Shown here piece by piece: positions 1-5,662 of a stretch of 7,975 nucleotides of DNA. The notes under the pieces were generated by a model. The model was not told the DNA's origin, did not search any database, and saw only the letters and a list, made by a program, of their open reading frames with translations. Where the stretch lies: positions 1 to 7,975 of the forward strand of contig JAITHX010000078.1 in NCBI GenBank assembly GCA_031279735.1, in the 5' to 3' direction. A program made the translations under genes and the position numbers. The stretch is from Prevotellaceae bacterium. Lineage in GTDB: Bacteria; Bacteroidota; Bacteroidia; Bacteroidales; UBA932. Position 1 is the first letter of the stretch. Each line of letters begins with the position of its first letter.

Positions 1-2
1 GT

Positions 3-24
3 AAAAAAACACCGCGACGCGGTG
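3..24 (-). terminator. Rho-independent terminator-like hairpin at the left edge
   Basis: Read on the minus strand, a perfect 6-bp stem (CACCGC / GCGGTG, loop GTC; positions 10-24) is followed directly by seven T residues (9 to 3). This is the classic intrinsic terminator shape and is correctly oriented to end the leftward TPR-rsmI-methyltransferase unit. It lies about 280 bp beyond the methyltransferase stop, which is far. A near-copy in inverted orientation sits at the right edge of the window, so it may be a dispersed repeat that also acts as a terminator. Confidence 0.6.
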
Positions 25-305
25 AAGAACCGCACAATCCTTTAGTAGCAGAACCTGATTTCTTATTACAAAACCGGTACCTTCAGGGATAAGATCAACG
101 GATTCACGCCACCACCCAAAAATGGATATTTGTGAAAATGTTCGCTGTATCAATCAACTCTTGCAAAATGTCTTTACAGAGATAAAGACAGAGCAAGAAC
201 TGACAAAGAGGCAAATAGCGCCTGATTTCGAGCATTCGTATTATTCTAGTCATAAAGTTGGGAAATCAACAAAAATCATTTATCATTTAATGTTTGATTT
301 CTCGG
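25..305. other. Gene-free tail downstream of the methyltransferase
   Basis: No coding region is convincing on either strand. The best candidates are a plus-strand ORF (122-325, 67 aa) that runs head-on into the methyltransferase 3' end and a minus-strand ORF of about 49 aa (104-253); neither resembles a family I know. A third minus-strand frame is open from about 150 to the left edge but reads through the terminator-like hairpin. The segment is more AT-rich than the genes to the right and contains a trivial 7-bp tandem (ATCATTT twice, 275-288). It could be untranslated trailer or decayed sequence. Confidence 0.5.
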
Positions 306-1229
306 CTAATACAAAAATTTCATAATCTCCGGAATTCTGATTATTTGGTTTTTCACGTCCCGAGCGACGTTTCCGCGTTCAGGCAATTTTTGCTCTTTCC
401 GTATCTTCCCGTCCACAGTGTCCGCCGCCGCAAACCGTTTTCTCACCGCATCGTAATATTCCGGAACTATTTCCACGCCTATCGCGTTTCTGCGCAGTTT
501 ATTGGCTACTTCTATCGTTGTGCCTGAACCCATGAAGGGGTCAAGCACCGTATCGTTTTCCCGCGTAAACAGTTTGACAAACCATTCGGGCAGTTCTCTC
601 GGAAAGGCGGCGCTGTGGTTCTTGTTGCCGCATTCGGTCGATAGATGGATGACGTTTGTCGGATAGACCATTTCCCTGCCTATCCAGTTGGAAACGTTTT
701 TCCCGAATCCGCTGCCGTTTTTCGCGCTGTCGCGAACCTTGTCGGTTTCGCTCAGATTTTTCAGTCGGTTTTTCGCCCAGTCGCCCACGGGGATTCTTAC
801 GGCATCCTGATACATGTTGAACTTTCTGTTCTTGTTGAACTGCAGGAGTCTTTCCCACGCATCGCGAAAACGGTTCGACCATTTGCCCGGGAAACAGTTC
901 TTTTTGTGCCAGATGAACTCTTCCGTCCAGAGCCAGCCCCGTTTTCGCATCTCCAGAATCAGTTCCATCACGTAGGTGCTTCGTTCCCCGTCCACTACCT
1001 TTTCCTTTATGTTCAGGATAAAAGTTCCCGAAGGCTTCAGCACCCGCAGGAACTCGTCGGCGGCCGGCATGAACCATTCCACATACTCTTCTGCGACAAT
1101 GCCTCCGTAGGTCGATTTTCGCTGGTCGGCGTAGGGTGGCGAAGTGACTATCAGGTCAACCGAATCGCAGGGTATTTTCTTCAATTCCTCTCTGCAATCG
1201 CCGAGATACAAATCAGTTGTCAGTTTCAT
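306..1229 (-). CDS. Beta-class site-specific DNA methyltransferase (N4-cytosine or N6-adenine)
   Basis: A 307-aa enzyme predicted to transfer a methyl group from S-adenosylmethionine to an exocyclic amino group of a DNA base. The catalytic motif IV, TSPPY, is at residues 29-33, and the AdoMet-binding motif I, DPFMGSGTT, is near the C-terminus (230-238), followed by GVEI (251-254). This IV-before-I order defines the beta class. TSPPY is commonest in N4-cytosine enzymes but also occurs in N6-adenine ones, so the base is undecided. The region between (about 75-220) would hold the target-recognition part; it contains WHKKN and a Gly/Asn-rich stretch near 171-180. A basic tail (270-307) follows the core. 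The ATG lies 25 bp after the rsmI stop, so it is probably co-transcribed. No restriction endonuclease is visible on either side, so it looks like an orphan, unless the partner lies outside the window. By eye it is somewhat less GC-rich than its neighbours, hinting at acquisition. The recognition sequence cannot be read from the protein. Confidence 0.93.
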   Translation of the reverse strand: MKLTTDLYLGDCREELKKIPCDSVDLIVTSPPYADQRKSTYGGIVAEEYVEWFMPAADEFLRVLKPSGTFILNIKEKVVDGERSTYVMELILEMRKRGWLWTEEFIWHKKNCFPGKWSNRFRDAWERLLQFNKNRKFNMYQDAVRIPVGDWAKNRLKNLSETDKVRDSAKNGSGFGKNVSNWIGREMVYPTNVIHLSTECGNKNHSAAFPRELPEWFVKLFTRENDTVLDPFMGSGTTIEVANKLRRNAIGVEIVPEYYDAVRKRFAAADTVDGKIRKEQKLPERGNVARDVKNQIIRIPEIMKFLY

Positions 1230-1254
1230 TCCATTAAGGATTAATGTTTAATGT

Positions 1255-1935
1255 TTATTCGCGCTTTCCCGCCACCACTATCACTATTTCGCCCCGCGCT
1301 TCCCGCGTTCCGAAGAGAGCCGCGAGTTCCGCCAGCGTTCCGTTGAGCGTTTCCTCGTGGATTTTCGACAGTTCGCGCGACACGCTCGCCCGACGTTCCG
1401 CGCCGAACGCCTCGACAAACTGTTCCAGACATTTCAGCGTTCGATGCGGCGATTCGTAGAACACCATCGTTCGTTCTTCCTCCGCCAGACCGGCGATTCG
1501 TTTCATCCGTCCTTTCTTTTGAGGAAGAAATCCCTCGAAGCAGAACCTGTCGCAGGGCAGACCGGACTTTACGAGCGCCGGCACGAACGCCGTTGCGCCG
1601 GGCAGACACTCGACCTCCGCGCCCGCTTCGATACATTTGCTTATCAGCAGAAAGCCCGGATCGGATATCCCCGGCGTTCCCGCGTCGGAGACCAGCGCGG
1701 CGCGCGCCCCCGCCGAAATGCGTTCCGCCAGACTGCCCGCCTTTCCGTGTTCGTTGAACTTGTGGTTCGATTCCACGGGTTTCCTTATTGAGTAATGTTT
1801 CAAAAGTATCAGTGTCTTGCGGGTGTCTTCGGCAATGATGAAGTCGGCTTCGGCAAGCACTCTTACGGCGCGATAGGTGATGTCCTCCAGATTTCCTATC
1901 GGGGTGGGAACCACGTAGAGACGCCCGTTATTCAT
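1255..1935 (-). CDS. rsmI: 16S rRNA (cytidine1402-2'-O)-methyltransferase RsmI
   Basis: Cytoplasmic tetrapyrrole-methylase-fold enzyme that 2'-O-methylates C1402 of 16S rRNA in the decoding centre, using AdoMet. Family signatures are clear: VVPTPIGNLEDIT near the N-terminus, AEDTR at about 38-42, VSDAGTPGISDPG at about 85-97, LPGATA at about 114-119, the FEGFLPQKKGR segment at about 136-146, YESPHR at about 163-168, and a terminal GEIVIVVAG strand (numbering from the upstream ATG). At about 226 aa it is shorter than the E. coli enzyme (286 aa), lacking the C-terminal extension; I recall this short form as usual in Bacteroidota. Two starts are possible: ATG at 1944 (17-bp overlap with the TPR gene) or ATG at 1935 (8-bp overlap). 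I prefer 1935 because the protein then begins in the usual place just before the first strand, and a GAGG lies at 1942-1939. Overlap with the upstream stop implies translational coupling. Confidence 0.95.
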   Translation of the reverse strand: MNNGRLYVVPTPIGNLEDITYRAVRVLAEADFIIAEDTRKTLILLKHYSIRKPVESNHKFNEHGKAGSLAERISAGARAALVSDAGTPGISDPGFLLISKCIEAGAEVECLPGATAFVPALVKSGLPCDRFCFEGFLPQKKGRMKRIAGLAEEERTMVFYESPHRTLKCLEQFVEAFGAERRASVSRELSKIHEETLNGTLAELAALFGTREARGEIVIVVAGKRE

Positions 1936-3925
1936 CGTCCTCATTCAGACAGTATTTCTTGATTATGGCATAAGCTCCGGCAACGCCCATTTCGCCCGAC
2001 TTGCTCACGTCGATGCAGCCCTTTTCGGTGTCGCGCAGATAGATGGAAATCAGTCCGCGATTGAAGTACGCTTCCGCGAAGTAGGGATATTGCCGGATGG
2101 CTCTCGTGTAGGATTCTATCGCTTCGAGCATCTTGTTCGACAGGCAGAGCAGGTTGCCGCGGTTGTAGTGCAGGTGGGCGAAGCCGCCGTCGAGCCGTTC
2201 CATTTTTTCCAGATCGTAGAGCGCGTCGCTGTAGTCGTAGGTTTGATTGATTATCGTATTGCTCACGCTCACCGTGCTGTTGTCGATGTTCAGCTTGGGC
2301 ATCGAGCTTTCGATGTTCGAGATGAACTCCGTCATTTCACTCTGTCCCACGCTGCGGTTCAGACGGAAGAACATATTGTCGGGGTCGAGTTTTATTGCTC
2401 TGTCGTAAAAATCCATGGCGCCGGAATACTGCTTGAGCTGCGACCGCAGTATCCCCTTCAGGAAATACCCCCGCGCCTTTTCCGCCCCGTCGCCGGTCGA
2501 TACCAGCGCATCGGCTATCGAATCAAGCCTTGCCGCCGCCCGATCGTCCATTTCCGCAGTGCTGTTCGAAAGCGCAAGCTCGGCTGTTTCCTCCCGTTTC
2601 AGAAACTCCTTGAGAGGCGGGAAGAAATACTGCTTGTCGAGCGCGAGCGGCGACTTCGGGGCGCCTTCGACAAATCTGAACTGAGGCAGAAGGAGCATCG
2701 CTACGCGCCGGTTTTCGAGTTTGTTGCTGAACGTCTTTTTCGCGAAGTCGGCATCCAGCGCGAGTAGCCGGTTGAACGCCTTGCTTGTGTCGGCGAATAT
2801 CGAGAACGCGCTGTCGGAAGTCTCCTTTCTGAACTGCGCGATTTTGCCGCGCGCTATTTCGTGGTCCTTGCGGGCGCTCTCGTACTGACCCGTCTGGTTC
2901 TTGGCGTAGGAACGGTTCATGTATGCCGAAGCAAAGTCGGGATAGAGCGCGATAGCCTTGCCGTAGTCGTCGATGGCGGCGTAATAGTCCTTGAGTTCAA
3001 TCTCCACCGCCGCCCGATTGTAGTAGGCGAGCACGTTTTCCGGATTGATCATCATCACATGTCCGTAGTCGTCGAGTGCGTTGTTGTAGTCGCCTATCTG
3101 CGACCGGATGAGTGCGCGATTGTAGTAGCTCAGCGCGTTGTCGGGGTCGAGTTCTATCACTTTCGACAAGTCGCGAAGCGCGCCCTCTATGTCCTCCATC
3201 TGGTAGCGCACCAGAGCGCGACTGAAAAACACCAGCGAACTCGTCGAATCGAGCACTATAGCCTTGTCCAAGTCTTTCAGCGCTTTCTGATTTTCGTTTC
3301 TCATGGCATGGATTCGCGCCCTCCGGATAAAGGCGTTCGGGTCGAAGGCATTGTAGTAGAGCGCGCGATTGTAGTCGTCGAGCGCTTTCAGCGTATCGTG
3401 TTTCATCAGGTAGGCGGTACCCCTGTTCACGTATGCCTCGCCCGAATGAGATTCCTTCTTGAGATATGAATTGAAATCCTCTATAGCCTCGTCGAACTTC
3501 TGCGACATCAGATGCGTGATGCCCCGCGAAAAGAACACCCCAGTGTTGTCGGGGCGCAGTTTCAGCGCCGCGGAATAGTCCTTCGCCGCATCCTCGAACC
3601 GGTTTAGCTGCGACAGCGTTATGGCGCGATAATGATACGCCTGAGTGTAAACCGGATTTATCCGCAGAGCCTTGTTGAAATCCTGAAGAGCGCCTATGTA
3701 GTCGTTCAGATTGTACTTGGCTATGCCGCGAAAGAAATATCCGTCGTAGAGCATGGTGTCGGCCTGTATCAGAGTGTTGAAATCCATGATGGCGAGCGAA
3801 TGCCGCGAGTTTATCAGATTGTCGCGACCCTTGTTGAAATAATAATACTTGTCGTATTGGGCAAAAGCGCCCGTTCCGAAGATAACGAAAAGCAGGACTA
3901 GCGTATTTTTTATCACAATCTTCAA
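1928..3925 (-). CDS. Exported tetratricopeptide-repeat protein, function unknown
   Basis: A 665-aa TPR protein with a signal peptide: lysines at 2 and 6, hydrophobic core LVLLFVIFG, and likely cleavage after AFA at 22. It would therefore be periplasmic or envelope-exposed. Ten TPRs run without gaps from about 29 to 368 in strict 34-residue phase; each helix opens with an aromatic-x-x-Arg pattern such as YYNR or FFSR. A non-TPR linker (about 369-485) follows, then one TPR (487-520), a short Ser/Asn-rich insert (about 530-565), and two C-terminal TPR-like units (586-653). TPRs are protein-binding scaffolds; no catalytic domain is seen. The start is not ATG: the open frame begins with TTG at 3925, and GTG at 3916 (codon 4) is the alternative. 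The first in-frame ATG (residue 47) would remove the signal peptide. A promoter match lies 53 bp upstream and rsmI overlaps the 3' end, so this is the first gene of the unit. The partner and process are unknown. Confidence 0.9.
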   Translation of the reverse strand: MKIVIKNTLVLLFVIFGTGAFAQYDKYYYFNKGRDNLINSRHSLAIMDFNTLIQADTMLYDGYFFRGIAKYNLNDYIGALQDFNKALRINPVYTQAYHYRAITLSQLNRFEDAAKDYSAALKLRPDNTGVFFSRGITHLMSQKFDEAIEDFNSYLKKESHSGEAYVNRGTAYLMKHDTLKALDDYNRALYYNAFDPNAFIRRARIHAMRNENQKALKDLDKAIVLDSTSSLVFFSRALVRYQMEDIEGALRDLSKVIELDPDNALSYYNRALIRSQIGDYNNALDDYGHVMMINPENVLAYYNRAAVEIELKDYYAAIDDYGKAIALYPDFASAYMNRSYAKNQTGQYESARKDHEIARGKIAQFRKETSDSAFSIFADTSKAFNRLLALDADFAKKTFSNKLENRRVAMLLLPQFRFVEGAPKSPLALDKQYFFPPLKEFLKREETAELALSNSTAEMDDRAAARLDSIADALVSTGDGAEKARGYFLKGILRSQLKQYSGAMDFYDRAIKLDPDNMFFRLNRSVGQSEMTEFISNIESSMPKLNIDNSTVSVSNTIINQTYDYSDALYDLEKMERLDGGFAHLHYNRGNLLCLSNKMLEAIESYTRAIRQYPYFAEAYFNRGLISIYLRDTEKGCIDVSKSGEMGVAGAYAIIKKYCLNEDDE

Positions 3926-3948
3926 TTTACACTTACATTATTTATCTT

Positions 3949-3963
3949 CCGGCAACGTGCCGG
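3949..3963 (-). other. Leader hairpin upstream of the TPR gene
   Basis: A perfect 6-bp stem with a 3-nt loop (minus strand CCGGCA-CGT-TGCCGG) lies between the predicted promoter and the TTG start, ending 23 nt before it. No T-run follows on either strand, so it is not a standard terminator. It could stabilise the 5' end of the message or influence initiation at the weak start codon; that role is inference. Confidence 0.4.
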
Positions 3964-3977
3964 ATTGAAAACGGGGA

Positions 3978-4009
3978 CAAAATTAATGGAAATCCCGATA
4001 AAAACCGAA
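3978..4009 (-). promoter_or_regulatory. Bacteroidota-type promoter for the TPR-rsmI-methyltransferase unit
   Basis: On the minus strand the -7 element TAATTTTG (3985-3978) matches the Bacteroidota consensus TAnnTTTG exactly. Twenty nucleotides upstream is TTCG (4009-4006), three of four bases matching the -33 consensus TTTG. The site lies wholly in the spacer after the oxidoreductase stop (4039), giving a leader of roughly 45 nt before the TTG start. No alternative match of this quality was found in the spacer. Confidence 0.55.
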
Positions 4010-4038
4010 TCTTGCGCGAAAAAAAGCAGGCGCATGGT

Positions 4039-5511
4039 TCAACGCTTCGATGCGCCGAGCGCGTCGAGCGCCTTTTCGCAGGTGAACAGCGAAGTCATGG
4101 AAACGCCCAGTATGCCGTGCAGATTCAGATTCTGACCCGTGAGCAGCAGATTCGCGATTGGCGTCTGCGGAGCTATCATCGTGTAGAGCAGATTGTCGCA
4201 ATCCTTGCGAATCCCGTAAGCCGAACCGCGACGGGTGCCGGTATAGTCGCGCCATGTGAGCGGACTGCTCGTGTGCATACGTTCGACGCACTTCGCCAGA
4301 CCCGGAATCCTGCGTTCCGCCGCCGCAACGCATCGCTCCGCCCGTCGCCGCTTGAACTCACGGTACTCGTCGCCCCTTCTGCCGACCGTCGTGTCCGCCC
4401 ACCGTTCCACTTCCTCCCAATGCATGGGCGTGAGAATGTCGATATTGTCGGTGAACTCCCCCCCGTCGCACGGAACGCGGCACGATACGAGCGTCGCTCC
4501 CGCCGGACTGCGGCGATGCTCCCCCCACACGTCCTCCGAATCATACACGAAGATGTTGCGGTTGAAATACCTCACCGTGTTCTTCCTCAGGTGAAGATGC
4601 ACGGTGAAGAACCCGAAAGTGTTTTCGAGCGACGAAAGCCTCTCCCGATACACCCGGCGTATCCTCCGGCTTTCGGGAATCAGCTCCAGCGTCGCCGCAG
4701 GATGCGCGTCGGAAATCACGCAGCGCGCCTCGACCCGTTCCCCGCCGTTGAACTCCACCGCCGAAATTCTCCCGTCCGTCTCTATCAGCCTCGTAGCCTT
4801 CGCGCCCGTAAGCACCGCGCCTCCGTTGCGCCTCACGTTCTCCGCCAGCCTGTCGACAATTGCCGACCCGTCGCCGTCAAGCCGCCACGCACTCTGGACG
4901 AATGAATTGTTGATCTGCGCAAACACGTACAGCGGAAGCGTCGCCGCGTTCAGCTCCATAGTCAGCGAAGCGCCCGAAAGAACGTTGAACAGCAGCGGAT
5001 CGTCCGCCGTCCGCCGCAAAAAGTCGAACGCTCTGACGCCGAAAGCCTCGTTTCCGTAGCTGCCCGTCGCCGACACTCCGGCGTCGAGCATCCGCCTCAA
5101 CCCTTCGCCCGTTTCGCGAAGCACTGCGGCAAACCGTTTCAGGTTCTCCCGCCGACGGGGAAAGTCCGCCGCAAGACGCTCGGCGAAACGTTCGTGACCC
5201 GAAGCGAAAAAAAACGACCGGTCGCCGAGAACCACCTCAGCAAACCCGTCGTCGTCCATTCTCCGCCACGGCAAATCCATCAGCCCTAACGTCTCGAACA
5301 GCGGACGGAGCGACTGTCCCTCGTCCAGCCCCCCGACGCAGTGAAAACCCGTGTCGAAACGCATCCCGCCGCGCCCGAACGATTGAAGACTCCCGCCCGG
5401 AACGCCGTTCTTTTCGAGGATGCAGACCGAGAATCCGCGTTTGGCAAGCAGACAGCCGCACTCCAGCCCCCCGAGTCCGCTTCCGATAATTGCAATGTCG
5501 TATTTCATCAT
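4039..5511 (-). CDS. NAD(P)/FAD-dependent oxidoreductase of the phytoene desaturase / CrtISO / retinol saturase type
   Basis: A flavoprotein of about 490 aa. The N-terminal FAD-binding Rossmann motif is textbook: IAIIGSGLGGLECG, then an acidic residue ending the second strand (ILEKN, about 24 residues on), followed by PGGSLQSF. The C-terminal FAD-contacting motif LLLTGQNLNLHGILGV sits near the end, in the form I associate with CrtISO and retinol-saturase relatives rather than classical CrtI. Such enzymes add, remove or isomerise C=C bonds in polyenes and carotenoids; the substrate here is unknown, and no carotenoid or aryl-polyene genes are adjacent. A TTG start at 5556 is possible, but tandem ATGs at 5511 and 5508 lie just before the first strand (MMKYDIAIIGSG) and are preferred. 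It follows the NagB/PIG-L gene by 151 bp in the same direction. I find no convincing promoter or terminator in that gap (one poor match, TTTTTTTG, about 14 nt before the ATG), so co-transcription is possible. Confidence 0.87.
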   Translation of the reverse strand: MMKYDIAIIGSGLGGLECGCLLAKRGFSVCILEKNGVPGGSLQSFGRGGMRFDTGFHCVGGLDEGQSLRPLFETLGLMDLPWRRMDDDGFAEVVLGDRSFFFASGHERFAERLAADFPRRRENLKRFAAVLRETGEGLRRMLDAGVSATGSYGNEAFGVRAFDFLRRTADDPLLFNVLSGASLTMELNAATLPLYVFAQINNSFVQSAWRLDGDGSAIVDRLAENVRRNGGAVLTGAKATRLIETDGRISAVEFNGGERVEARCVISDAHPAATLELIPESRRIRRVYRERLSSLENTFGFFTVHLHLRKNTVRYFNRNIFVYDSEDVWGEHRRSPAGATLVSCRVPCDGGEFTDNIDILTPMHWEEVERWADTTVGRRGDEYREFKRRRAERCVAAAERRIPGLAKCVERMHTSSPLTWRDYTGTRRGSAYGIRKDCDNLLYTMIAPQTPIANLLLTGQNLNLHGILGVSMTSLFTCEKALDALGASKR

Positions 5512-5662
5512 GTCGTCGCGATTCAAAAAAAGCGGAACATGAGTCCCGCCTTTCAAATAACCTAATTTAAACCTATGAAAAAACCAATTTTTATTTTAAT
5601 GGAATTAAGATGAACGTTGCGGCAAAAGGTTTAATCGCATCCGTCCGCAATCGCTCCCGCAC

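Noticed and set aside
122..325. 67-aa plus-strand ORF converging on the methyltransferase
   Set aside because: No recognisable motif, no promoter or ribosome-binding support, overlaps the methyltransferase 3' end, and lies in AT-rich sequence where such ORFs arise by chance.
645..1244. 199-aa plus-strand ORF opposite the methyltransferase
   Set aside because: The minus strand here encodes a complete methyltransferase with all key motifs; the reverse frame has none.
2090..3469. Plus-strand ORFs of 225 and 202 aa opposite the TPR gene
   Set aside because: Antisense shadows of the repeated TPR coding pattern; the translations are low-complexity Val/Arg/His-rich and match no fold.
4011..4038. 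Terminator for the oxidoreductase gene (T-run at 4025-4019 on the minus strand)
   Set aside because: The T-run is not preceded by a stable stem; only a GCGC/GCGC pairing that encloses the T-run is possible.
5557..5662. Promoter or terminator between the NagB/PIG-L gene and the oxidoreductase
   Set aside because: Candidates such as GTTATTTG or TTTTTTTG miss the conserved TA or have poor -33 spacing, and no stem precedes a T-run.
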